Shown here: piece after piece, positions 49,692 through 61,723 of the stretch
Layout of the letters: every line of letters begins with the position of its first letter
Numbering within the stretch: position 1 is the stretch's first letter
Assembly (NCBI RefSeq): GCF_005239225.2
Contig: NC_133301.1
Span: forward strand, 1,245,001 to 1,309,000
Reading direction: 5' to 3'
Source of the DNA: Populus alba
Lineage: Eukaryota > Streptophyta > Magnoliopsida > Malpighiales > Salicaceae
DNA: 64,000 nucleotides
The notes under the pieces: generated by a model
What the model was told of the DNA's origin: nothing
What the model saw: only the letters and a program-made list of their open reading frames with translations
Database searches by the model: none
Translations under genes and position numbers: made by a program

Positions 49692-50573
49692 TTAATCTGA
49701 GGCTTCACTGTGCACGTCCATACTTACTTTGAGCATAGTGATTCCATTGTCACAACCAAATGCAAATCTAACAGATAAAAAAAAAAAAAGTTAAATCAAG
49801 GAATTAACTTGGTGCCGTGAAAACATAATTAATGACAAAACTTACTGGCATGACCCTTGCTTGCCTCCAACAGCCCAAACTCTTTGAAGTCCATAATCCA
49901 ATGTGAGTAGGGGTCTGTAATTTAATAAGAAACATTTAAAAGTTTTAGCAGAATTAAATGTGCAAGGAGTTACAATTCCATAGCGCTACATTACATTCTT
50001 CTTGTAAGTATGGCATCATGGAAACTTAAAGAACTACAGTTATGTTTACTTATAATCTGGGAACAACTGCTCGAACGGGAATTTACCGGTTTTCTGGACC
50101 CCATAGTCGGATTGTATTATCCTCAGAAGTAGTAATTATGCTGTGAAGCTGTGGATGAACACAACATGAAGTGACGTTTTGGGTATGATCTTCTAATGTT
50201 CCGACACATCTCTTTGTTTCATAGTCCCACTCCTGATTGCATTTTACAAGAAAGGCATGCGAGATATGAACCACAGATTAACAGATTCAATTTACAGCAT
50301 GGTTGGAAAAAAAAGAGACTGCTGGTTGGCTAACCTTGACAGTAAAATCATCAGAGCCACTTATTAAACGTAGTTTGTCCTCCGTCATGAAGAAATCAAG
50401 ACAATTTAAGCCTTTAGAATGGCCATTTAGCGTAGCAACAGGAGCTGGAGAACTAAGATTCCAAATCTGCAAAAACAACGTTTTAAGAAATCAGAAGAAC
50501 TTTTAAAACAGAGATTAGCGTGAAAAATTAAGCCCACAAATACCTTCACGGTGGCATCGAGTGATATTACTTC
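49692..50573 (-). pseudogene. Truncated beta'-COP (coatomer) WD40 fragment
   Basis: Five exon-like blocks on the minus strand: about 50564-50544, 50466-50335, 50232-50087, 49914-49846 and 49767-49692, with GT-AG borders and matching phases. The translation (SLDATVK, IWNLSSPAPVATLNGH, GLNCLDFFMTEDKLRLISGSDD, EWDYETKRCVGTLEDHTQNV, DYGLQRVWAVGGKQGSCQ, FAFGCDNGITMLK) corresponds to about WD repeats 4-7 of beta'-COP. Upstream WD repeats and the long alpha-solenoid C-terminus are missing. Homology breaks inside an exon at about 50564, and the last block runs into a stop or lost donor. The frame is intact, so the truncation may be recent or the piece may still be transcribed. It cannot make a working coat subunit. 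Confidence 0.8.
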
Positions 50574-52578
50574 AATAAATATAATTTCAATTCAAATTAA
50601 TTTAAAAATAAATTAACTTGAAATTATATAATTTAAATTTTAAACACAAGTAAAATTATGAGAGTTGAGTTAAAGATAACCTGGATGACTAGTAAAAATA
50701 TAGTTCGACTAAAAAAATTTAAGAATTTTTTTTTAAAATGTTAAGATGATAATATATTAGATGGACCTGGATCATGAGATCATAAAACGATCTAAGTCTA
50801 TTTAGGTTAACTCGTAAAATTGGCTAAGGTTATGAGACTAAGACAATTTTATAGAAAACAAACTAAAATAAATGATAAAGTTTAATTTATAATCAACTAA
50901 ATATTGAAGATGTTTAATTATGAAACTGAAAAAAAAATCAATTAAAAAATATATAAAAAACTCAAATTAACTGGATTAACCCGTCAAATCCGTGATATGT
51001 GTTATGAGATTGAGATAACCACATAAAAAAAAAATCACAAGAAATCATGAAGTCCAATCTCCAATAAATTAGGCGTTGAAGGATGAAATTAGAGCACTGA
51101 TTTGTTTTCGAAAAAGGAAAAAAAAAACACTCTTGGGCCAAAACAAAACCGACACTTTTTGGCTGAAATTTGGCTGGCATTACTAGTACAAGCCGAGATT
51201 TTGATCAAGATGAAATTTATTCTGTTATGTTTTTTAAACTAAAACAAGATATATTAGTCATTTCGGCTGGAACAAAACAAAATTGACAACCTTCATTTTA
51301 ATATATTCTTATTTAGAGGAATCATTAGTCATGTAACCGGTGCTCCGCATCGGGGAATAAGTTTTTTCAGCCAAAAACTGAAAATGACCATGTCCTTAAT
51401 GTTTTTTTGAGAAAAAACCAAATAATAAATTAAAAAGGCCATGCACGTATCTAACTAAATAAATCGTTAACCTGTGCCTTGTTATAGGCCGTAATTTTGT
51501 TTTATTAGAAAAATGAGAGCACATGTTTTTTTTAAAGTCTTTTCTTTCAAAAAATCATAACCATAAATCGAGAAGCTCACCATTACTTGGGTTAATTGCT
51601 ATGTGTTGGGTAGGCAAAAATTATCTCGAACGTAAAAAAAAATTTCATATGATGAAAGCATTTTAAAGAATTCAATGAAAATTTAAGACTCGGGTCATCA
51701 AGTTGATTGAGTTAAACAATTTCAAGTAACTTCTTAAAAATATAAGGAATAGATTTCTTCAATATAATCGAAAGATATATATAAAAAGATAACAAAACAA
51801 AAAGCATTTAGCAAATCTAGCAGCTAGGGTCAACAAATAAAACACATGACTTAAAACATGAAATTGAAATGACTCTATAATTAGAAAAGTGAAAACAATA
51901 CCGGCAAAACAAAGATTTGAAAAAAAAAGTGTTTTAAAGAAAGATCAAAGCTAAAAAAATATTAATTAACTCGAGCTAGTCTTTTAGATCTATGACAATC
52001 AAACACATTACCATTAAAAGCAAACATGAAAAAACAAAGAAACAAGATTCTTAATAAAAAAAAATTAAGGGACGAAATTAAAAAAAAATACAAAAAAAAT
52101 AACAATTAAAAAAAGTTATGACTAAATTCAACATAAAAATTAAATGTTTAGGGAAAATTTAATGAAAGTAAATGTTTAGGGATGTAATTTTAAAAAATTA
52201 TTTAAGAAAATTATTTAAAAAATATCGATTAAAAAATTAGGATTAAATTTGAGATAAATATTAAAAAAAAATAAATGTTTAGGGATGTAATTAGCAAAAA
52301 ACAAAGAGATTACGAAGAATCTAATGGCTAGCTATTAGACACTGGTGTGAAGAGATTTAGTTAAAACATTACTGGGAAATCATACCATGACGAGGCATGC
52401 CCGCCCTCTCTGATCAAGAGTTTATTTCCATACAAATACATGCAAACTTTCTCTGCTATACACCTATATATTCTCTAGTTTGTTTCTGCTCATCTTATGT
52501 TGATGGTTCTTATTATATGAAATTTTACAATGACCACCACGATGACGTACTCGGGATTCATTTTTCTTAATTTCTTAG
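50574..52578. other. Intergenic, repeat-derived
   Basis: Starts abruptly where the beta'-COP fragment is cut off. Positions 50700-51100 belong to the dispersed family with 'ggttaactcgtaaaa', 'ttatgagattgagataacc' and 'aggatgaaattag'. The remainder is A-rich. 52384-52578 is the 3' flank of the protease gene. Confidence 0.5.
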
Positions 52579-54811
52579 CTAACAACCTTTAGGAGCAAAT
52601 CCAACCATTCCCTTAGCAACATCATAGATCACCTCGTATGTCTTTTGCTGATAATTTCCAAAAATTGCAAAATCTGAATCACTCCCAGTGTCCGCAAATG
52701 CCAAGCACACCTCTTTCAAACCATTCACAGGGATCAGGATCCCCGAAACATCGATTTCCACTTCAACTCCACCTTCGAAGAAAATACTAATACCAGGTAT
52801 CGTAGGAGTGCCATTGCCAATATTGCTGAAGTCATAGCATGGCTGGAAGCCGGATGTTCCATTTGTCAAAGTATAATTTGCCATCATTTCTCGAAAAGCT
52901 GAGGCAAGAGCCGAGTATGTCGGGGATGGAAGAAATGTGAAGGTTGTGCCGGAATCGATGAGTGTCCGAGAAATCGAACCATTTATTGGTAGTTTGCGGC
53001 CACCAACACTAATTCCAACAGTGTTTAGGCCGTACAACCGTTTGAATTTTGGAGAAATTGGAGTGAATTTTGCAGCCTGAGAGACTTCGACACCGAAACT
53101 GAGGTAACCAGTTGAGCTTGGAGATGCTGGTAAGCAATAAGAGAAGAGGTTTTTGTATTTGTTGGTAGTTTGTGATGGTAAGGCTATGGGGGAGCGGCCT
53201 AGTCCTAGCAAACCGGTTGTACCATTGAATGTGCCGTCATTCTGTTCTCCACAACCGAACAGGAAGTTTTCGAACACGTCTGAAGATGCAATGGTTAGTG
53301 TTTCTGTGGCAAGAAATCCGACGGTGTAGCCACTCCCGTATTGGATTCCATAAATGCATGTATTGGAATTGCAACCGTGGGCCGCTTCTGCATGAAAGGT
53401 AAACATACGCTTGAAATAGAGTACAATTTTTTTTTAATTTTTTTTCTTTGAGACTGAACAAGTATATCATTACTATTCCCCCCAAGAGAAATAAAATACA
53501 TCCGTGGGCCAATGTTTTAGATCATTGGGTTGGTAAAATGGTTCTCAAAACTGTTGTTATACTCGGTCAATGTTTTAGATCATTGGGCCACGAGCTAGCC
53601 TGTCATGTCAATGGTTTAACGTAACGGGTCAGTAATGTTAATATATCTATTAATTGTCAAAATTATCAAAAGTGCATTCATAGCACACTAGTAATATATA
53701 GTGTATGTGAAGAGCGTGAAAGTCAGCAATTACTTGTGTTTTTCAACATTTTAACTTTGCAAACATGGCATATATAAAATCAAAACCAAATTGTATCACT
53801 GATGTCATGTTTTGGCAAAAGCTTTTTGTTGCTGAAAGAGAGACAAGGTTGAAATACGTTTTGACCTTCAAGTTCAATCAACTTCTTTAACAGTCTAATT
53901 TCAAACCCAGGCTAAGTTTGAAGTCAATTAACCCCTTAGGTTGACAACACTGGTTTTTAGGATTATTATTTGACCAGCAATAGAACACATCGATGTTCCC
54001 CATCCCGGTGTAAATTTAAATTCTTAAATCTAGAATATGTGAAAAGAATACGATAATTACCCTCAGCAATTAACTTGCAAAATTCCGAGGAACACGAAAC
54101 GTTTTTGTATGAAGTTGATGTAGTTGGATCGAACTTCGGTTGATCTTGCGGAAAACAGCCCCCCAAGCATGGCTCGCATTGAGTCCATGTAAGGTCACTG
54201 CCAGTATCAAATAAGAGGGTGAAATCCTTTTTTGGTGTGCCAAGGCCCACGGTGACAACATATGCACCTCCAATCGGTACTATAGATGCCGGAATTGTAG
54301 TCTGCATCTCCTTAAAAACACCACTGCTTGGGTTCCTGGAAAGCCAAACTTGAAATGATTTCACTCGAAGTTGGTCCTGAAGGAGGAATTCGGCTGTTGA
54401 GGGAACGTTGATTGTTTCTGGAGCTCCGGTCACTGGAATGCATGGTCCATACCTGTTCACAACTTTTAGGGATGCAGCTCTGTTGAGAACTGAAACACAT
54501 CACTAAAATTGATAAGAACACTCAAAAGTCTCGAAAATGTAAGGGTAAAATTATTAGTTAGACATAAATTCTATGTGTACTCAAACATAAAGGAAGATAT
54601 TAGATAAAACAAGATTCTGACCTCTGGGGGATTGGCTGCAGACATTCGATGGCAGAAGAGAATTGACTTTTATGGTACGAAAGTATTTTTTTGTAGTCTC
54701 TTTTCCTTCAACGGTAAGCCCTTTCTTCAGAGAGCATAAAGGGCATAGGAGAACAAGAAAAACATAGAGGATAAAGGTAAGTGAGATGGGAGAAAGGGTA
54801 GTACTGGCCAT
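52579..54811 (-). CDS. Nepenthesin-type aspartic protease (family A1), copy A
   Basis: Three exons in transcript order: 54811-54622, 54489-54061 and 53387-52579, in phase, 1428 nt and 475 aa. Residues about 1-28 form a hydrophobic signal peptide (LTFILYVFLVLLCPLCSL); a propeptide follows. The catalytic Asp motifs are DTGSDLTWTQCEPC (Asp near 158) and DSGTTFTFLP (Asp near 351). The Cys-rich nepenthesin insert begins at CEPCLGGCFPQDQPKF. The protein ends KGMVGFAPKGC. It is expected to be secreted or vacuolar, as are relatives of Arabidopsis At5g10770-type enzymes. Compared with copy B, about three residues are missing just before the second catalytic Asp (NGSISRTLIDSGTT versus SVFRTTGTIIDSGTT). 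An in-frame upstream ATG (54829, MRDIFLMAS) is an alternative start. Confidence 0.93.
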
Positions 54812-54884
54812 GAGAAAGATGTCCCTCACCTAATTATGTTCTCACAAATACCACCACACTATTTTCTTTGCTTAGCCCCAATGG

Positions 54885-54895
54885 CCTTATATAGG
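54885..54895 (-). promoter_or_regulatory. TATA box of protease copy A
   Basis: On the minus strand the sequence reads CCTATATAAGGCC, about 75-85 bp upstream of the start codon. The same box with similar flanks occurs upstream of copy B. Confidence 0.75.
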
Positions 54896-57539
54896 CTAAA
54901 ATGGACGATCACAGCCAGAGATTATGGAAGACCAGTTAATTAAATCGTTTGGGAATGGAAACAAATAAAAAATTAGCCTAGAAACATGAATACAATGTTT
55001 AAAATTTTATAAGGTATTTACATAGAGACAATAACTTAAAGATGCAATTAAGTCTACTAAACTTCTAAAACAATAAAAAGAAAAGACAAAAGAAAAGGAA
55101 TAAGTTTGTTTTGTACATCTTTTTATATGTGTCGTAACAAGTTAATTTATATAGACTTGAGATATCATAATGAAATATTACGATTGTTAATAAAATAATT
55201 ATATTTTAAATTAAATTAAATAATTATTATTTAGTTTTATCCTAACAATTACAAATATTAAAATAAATTATAAAAATTAAAAGAAATAAACTAAAATAAT
55301 AATTTCACTAATATATTAAGTTTCAAGGGTCAGGTGTCAAGTATTATCCTTTGATATTATAAATATCTATTTAAATAGTATCATAAAGCTCACTAGAAAA
55401 GCTTGTTCATCATAAATTTCACTAAAATTTACTATATAATAAAAACCTACACCGACAAACTTTTAGAAAAAAAATATATTTTTTTTCTATATAAGATAAG
55501 AATATTTTTCTCATGGCGGGGAGAGAGAGCGCCTTATCTCCACGGGTGGCCTTATGTCACTGAGTAATGAAAGCAGCGGGATGAATGGACGACTTCAGAG
55601 CATCCCTGGAAGTGAGGCAAGCCAGGATCCTCTCCAGCTAGTCTTTCACTCCAAGGAATGCGGATAATATTAAAGAAAAAGAGGCACGTAAGTCCTGAGA
55701 AGCATTCTATTCGAATATAAACCTTTAAATCGGCCAAGATTGAAGAAAGAGTAGAGTAATTAAGCTAAACTCGGTTATAAATTCTTCTGTATTCACTTGC
55801 AAACTACACCAACAAGACCAACCTTAAGAAAAGCAAGTCAAGGTGAATTGTCTCGATCCCTTATTGTGGAATACGATTGAGGAAGACATTGTTGACTTTT
55901 CTTGCTTATAATTAATCCATCTTGTTAAAGCCAAAGCAAGACTATAATCTAACATGTGATATATGATATTTTTCTTCGCCCTGTGGAATTCTTCATTCAC
56001 AATCATAAAATCACACGTTATCTCGTTCGGTTTGTCACTCAATATCTCTGCTCCACTAACTAGTTCTCACATATCCTTTTCGAGAGACTTAATCTTCGAG
56101 CTTTCATCGGAGGGATTGCATGGTCATAAAAAAACTTTTTTTCTAGCCAATCAACCGCTAATACATGCAAATATATCGATTTCCCCCCCTCAATATTAAT
56201 TGTTGCGGAAAAAATATTGTGTGGAGACGAGGTCTGCCTTATCTTTCACTTGTGTTGATCGAATTAAGGTCCCTAGGTCGACATTTGTTTTATTATTGGA
56301 AGAAAAGTCGAATTATACATGAAAGATTTGAAATTTTGTTAGGCAAGACAAGGCATTTCTCAATCATCATTTGACCATACAAGTTTCATCAATTCCAGCT
56401 GCCATATTGCCTTGAGGGATACGGTGATCTGGGTTTGGATACCATCGAATGTGAAACTAAATTTTGAAGGAATTAATGGCATGGTAATGGCGTCGTAATT
56501 TCATAATATTAGAGCATAAATATTGCCTCCACGGAAACGATGGTTTGGATTTGCCTTGTTGGATAGATGAATTCGAATTGGGATCACACAATTTAATTTG
56601 ATCCTACATTATGAAGGAATTAATGGCATGACAATGGCATTGTGATTTCATAATATTAAAACATAAATATTGTTATTGCATTTGACATTACATGCTCTAT
56701 CAAATTTTCTGTATCTCGATCTCTTAATTTTAAATTGTATTTTAAATAAGTTCATAAAAGTTAAGTTCATAAAACAGACAAGAAAGACAAGAATAACTAT
56801 AAAAGTCGATGTATAACCCTTAATGAAGATGAAATAACACTGGAGTACATTGCTCTCATAAATGTACTGTAAGCAAAACAAAAGAAGCTCAAACTATTTT
56901 GAAAAAAAAAACAAAAAAAAAGAAAGAAAAGAAAAAATAATTTAAGAATGAAATACCAAAGTTATAGAATATTTAATTCATTTGTAGCATGCAGAGGGAA
57001 TTAGTAAATGATTAGCCCTAGTAAAAAAATATTATGCCCAAAATATTATGTAAAACAATTTAATTGCATATCCTTGAAGGAAGTTTCAATTATAATTGGA
57101 AACATTTTGATTTTTGTTCCATGATTTACAAGTCATGAAAATATGAAATAGTAAGGCAAAAATAGACTTTTAAAGTGCCTTGAATTTCCTTAGATTTCTT
57201 ACATCGTTTTTTTCTTTGCGATTTCAAGTCGCGAATACTTGAAATATTAAAGGAAAAGTGAGCTTTTAAACACACTGAATTTTCTTGGATTTCTATCTTA
57301 GCTGTCTCTTAATTCACTGGTTATAAATTTAGTTTGAATCAAACACAAATTTTAAGAGATCTGCATTGGTTCTTCCTGGCACTCTATGGATATATCTAAA
57401 GGTTGGATCCATATTAGCCAAGCATTCTTTCTTTTAGAATTTGAGCCCCGATTTGTTCATCGTAGCAAAATTAGCCTAGGAAAACTGATAGAATTAGAAA
57501 ACACCAACACCATAGATATTATAAGACAAACCAAACACA

Positions 57540-57750
57540 AAGCAGCTTATCTTAAGTAAGGCGTACTACGGGTGCTAAAACTTTTCTTTTACGCAACCAG
57601 CCTTTTGCCTTAGAATCTTTAAGGACCAGTTAGAGTTCCTAGTAACCATAATACTAGGTGGCGACTTCCTTTTTCATGAAACACAGACCCTGACATGATC
57701 CCCGCTTCGGGAAAGGTCTCCGCGGTGTTGTGCCCTCGCGAGGGTACGAT
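57540..57750 (+). mobile_element. Retrotransposon leader fragment
   Basis: Order: 'aaggcgtactacgggtgctaa', 'ttttacgcaaccagcc', 'ttagagttcctagtaacc', 'ctaggtggcgactcc'-like text, then GC-rich 'ccccgcttcgggaaagg'. This resembles the block near 21650-21800 (ggtggtgtctatcttccctt, tctagttccctc, agatggcgactcc). I take it as leader DNA of a large gypsy element without coding parts. Confidence 0.5.
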
Positions 57751-60317
57751 ACTTTCATTGATCATCTAGATTGTTTTTGGACCTACTAAGTCAACTAGAT
57801 TACTTAGAGTTAACTCCTATGTTGATTAATTTTAAATTTGGTTAGACAGTAAGTCAGGTCGAATAGTTTCAAGGTTGACCCGCTAGGTCATGTTTAAAAA
57901 CAAAGATAAATAGTCCCTTTTAAAAAAAAAAATTTCTATATTCCAATTATGTTTCTTTCAATTGAATCCTTTTTGTGTTTTTTTTTTTTTTTATGAATTC
58001 TATTATTTACTATTTGGTTGATTTTGAATTGTATTCATAATTTATTTCAGTTTCTTTTTTATGAGATTATCAAAGTATTAAACAAACATCTCAACATTTG
58101 GTTGATATCTATGTTACTATGGTTTACCATCAAGTTATTACCGAATCTATTAAAATTTTAAAATCTAAAATACTTATTTAAAACCTAGAAGAAATTTATA
58201 ATGATCAAAAACATATTTCTCACTTTACCTTCTCCTTCCCTTCTTTCTCCAAACTCATGTTGGAGAAGCTCAATATTATTGCTATGTTTTAGGGTCCAAC
58301 CACCACCGAGTGTTTTGAAGATTCAAAGCTTCAGTTCTTAAGACTTTTAAAAAAGTGTTCAAGCTATATTTTTCTGAGGGTCTATTCTTTATATGGAGAT
58401 GAGGTGTGGTGGCCAAAATTATATTTAAAGGTTGTAGAAATGATTTGGATTGTGATGTTGTTTCAAAATCCAAGATATTTAAGAATATTGTTTTTTGGGT
58501 GGTTGGATAACGAGTTTAATAAACTGTTGTTAGTATTTGATCCATTCTCTACATCTAAGAAAGGTGACAATATACATATAAAATAGTTCATTTTGGGTGG
58601 ATGTAAGGATCTTTAAATACTTAAGTTAATATATTTATAGAGAGATCACAATAAATCATTAAATCTCAAGAACTAGATTGTTTGTTTTTGTTTTGGTATG
58701 TATTAAATACCCTTTTAAAGTAAAAAGGTCTTCTTTGTAAATAATAAGAACCATATGTTAAGAATATAAAAATTATGAATATTTTACCTTGATGGTTCAT
58801 GAGGTATATTTATACCACATGAAGCTTGTTATTTTGCTTGAATAAAAGGTTTAAATTGTAAAGAGTCATTTTATCATTGTAACATTAACGAGGGACATAT
58901 ATTCTTTATATATGTATTAATAAAAAATAAAATATTGCTTATATATATATTAATAAAAGATAAATATTTTTTATACATTTATTAATGAAATAAAAATATG
59001 ATAGGCCATAAGAGATTATTGTACATATAGAGGTGTAGGTGGCCATAATTTTCATCCAAAAATATTTTTTGTTCAACTTAAATAAAAATAAGTTCAATTC
59101 CTAAATAATCATAATAATAAAACTAAACTAAATATTATATAAAAATTATGGGACCAAGTAAGATTTAAAGTAGAGAGGAGAGAAAAAGAAATAGGTTTAT
59201 CACAATAATTGGAGTAGAAGAGAGAAATTAGAAAAGAAAAAAAAAAGAGAGATCTTGGAGATACCCGAGATTTCCAATTATAACACCCCTTATTTCTCCA
59301 AAATGAATAAGTCCCTTGCGTTATATGCAATGAGTTGAAAAATACCCAACTCCATAGAGAAAGGAAAGGATGCATGAAGTCCCCTAACATTTTGGATCAA
59401 AACTAAAAAACCTGGGTTTAGTAAAAAATACTAAGGAGTTTGGGTTGGGCCAGGCCACAAGCCTGGGCACAAACAATAACTAAGATTGGTGTTAGGCCTT
59501 GACGTCTAGTTCTGAAAACACGCTAGGCCAGTGGACCTAGCGCCTCCTTGGGCCCTATCCACGAGCCTAGGTCTAAAACTGTTTTTCAATCCCTTCTGAG
59601 CCTAAACCATCATAAAAATGAGCTCAAGCAAAAAAAAAAAAAAAAAATTGTTGAAAAATACTGATAAATCCTGATCATCACGTGTTTTGGTGTGATAGCA
59701 TGGCAGGAAATTAGAGGAGATAGAGCAAGAGAATGTTCATCGATGGTAGGAAGGTTATTTAAGTATAGAGTTCACTTGAGTCTCTGTATCACAAAATTAC
59801 ATGATTAAGTCCTTGATTTTGGATTAAATCCTTCCCCTTCACTCCGTTATCTCAAACTCGAAAGTCAGGAAAAAGAAAAGAAAAGAAATTCATTTAAATT
59901 TGTTTGAAAAAGAATCATATATAGATAATTTGATGAGAGGAAACTTCCTTATGACGCTACTGTCAAAGCCACCAGACTTTTAAAATTATATTGGAAAATC
60001 CGAATAAAGCAATGCTTATTTTTTAAAAAAACAATAATTAAATTTTGGACATCTCAACATTCTGTTAACAAAATAAAGATGGAGGACTGAGTTGTTAACA
60101 TATAGAAACCCACGAGAACTATTTAACAATTTCTCACACCTCATGGACTAATTAATTTATTTCAATAAACTACAAGGACTAACTTATAATTAATTCTTAA
60201 TTTCAATGGGCTGAAATTGAATGCTATAGGATCCACTAAAAGCTGGCTGGGTGGCATTGAATAATGTAATAATGTGACCGTGCTAACAATCCTCACCGTC
60301 CAAAACTTGAGTTTTAA

Positions 60318-60624
60318 TTATAGTTTTAAAACCCGGACCGGCTCGGCGGGTCGACTCGGGCATGGGACCGGTCCGGGTGAAGACCAAAACCCGCTTGGGA
60401 ATTGGCCCGGCCAGACCCGGTCGACCCGGGACCCGGCAAGACCCGGTCCCAAACCCGTTGACTTTTTTTTTTTTTTTTGCTAAAACGACATCGTTTTGAT
60501 TTTTTTTTAAAAAATAAAAAATAAAATTTGACCCGGCGACCCGGTCAAGACCCGGTGACCCGGTCAAAACCCAGAACCCGGGCCTTGGATCGAGCCGACC
60601 ACCGGGCCGGGTCTTAAAACTATG
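60318..60624. mobile_element. GC-rich MITE-like element with terminal inverted repeats
   Basis: The ends are tatagttttaaaacccgg and ccgggtcttaaaactat, forming terminal inverted repeats. A 7-bp gttttaa occurs on both sides (60311-60317 and 60625-60631), a possible target duplication. The interior is packed with gacccggt/accgggtc words, with a poly-T run and a short 'aaaacgacatcgttttga' palindrome at the centre. A decayed relative is at 38640-38745. Confidence 0.65.
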
Positions 60625-61723
60625 GTTTTAACCCTTCAATATAATTGAGTGCACATGGCAAACAAAATGCAAGCAAATCCAAAGAGAATCCCTAAATTGC
60701 CAAAATAAAATAAAATAAATCACAATGTATAAGTGATAGCTTGGTGTTTGATAATGTGATGTAGGGTGTTTTTTTTAAAATATTTTTTTAATGAAAAATA
60801 TATTAAAATAATTTTTTAACATTTAGAATATCAAAACTATTTAATTTTTTTTAAATATCAATTTAATATTTTTCTAAACAAAAAATAATTAAAAAAACAA
60901 CTTATAACATAAAAACAAACCATCTCTTGTAATTAACCCAAATCCTTTCTATGACCAAAAGTTGATTATATGTATTAAGATTTTTTCAGATAAAAAATAA
61001 TTTAAGAAGCAACTTATAACATAAAAACAAACCATCTCTAGTAATTGACCCAAATCCGTTTGAGAACTAAAAGTTGATTGTATGTATGAGGATTTTACTG
61101 ATGGAATTTTGCCAAAAATGGTGCTTCAGAAATAGAGTTTGTTTGTTAATAACTTAATCATGTACAAGGATTCCTACTTTTTTCAGTTAATAGGGATGGG
61201 TCGATGTCAAGGTAATAATATCATTGGCCTCTCTTCCCACTTGTCATCTGTCAGCATCCTCGACTTTTCTTTACACTCAAAAACTTTATCCGAACCTTTC
61301 TAGCAAAGAACGTTCTCATCTAAACCTATCATTGGCTCAGACAATCACCCAATGAAGTGTTTTACATAGTTTCCGTGTCCATTAGCATACATTTTTTTTT
61401 TTTTAACATTACATTATCAAAATAATTTAAAATAAAAAATATAAAAATTAATTTTTTAAAAAAATATTTTAAAAAACGCAGCCTCTTAATCTCGAATAAA
61501 TTCTATCTTAACAAACACACAAACAAAAGTTTTTTTTTTTTTCTGTAATGCTTTCTCTAAATATAATTAAGTATATATTTGTTGAGAATATATATATAAA
61601 AGCCCCAATGGATACAAGTTATATAAGATGCCTTCAATATTTTGGGAAAAAGAAAGGCCATACAATGCAAAGCACAAAGATAGTGAGTAATAGCTCTAGA
61701 TTCACTTTTCTCAATAATTTGAG

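Larger units (their letters stand above)
54900..61723. other. Intergenic between the two protease copies
   Basis: 54900-55920 is upstream DNA of copy A, with blocks shared with 49115-49330. 57540-57740 is a retrotransposon leader fragment. 59410-59590 is relatively GC-rich ('gggccaggccacaagcctggg'), probably transposon-derived. 60318-60624 is a GC-rich short element. The rest is AT-rich. No gene is supported. Confidence 0.5.

Noticed and set aside
55552..56374. Several short frames upstream of protease copy A
   Set aside because: No recognisable protein and no splice structure. The region shares promoter-flank blocks with other protease loci.
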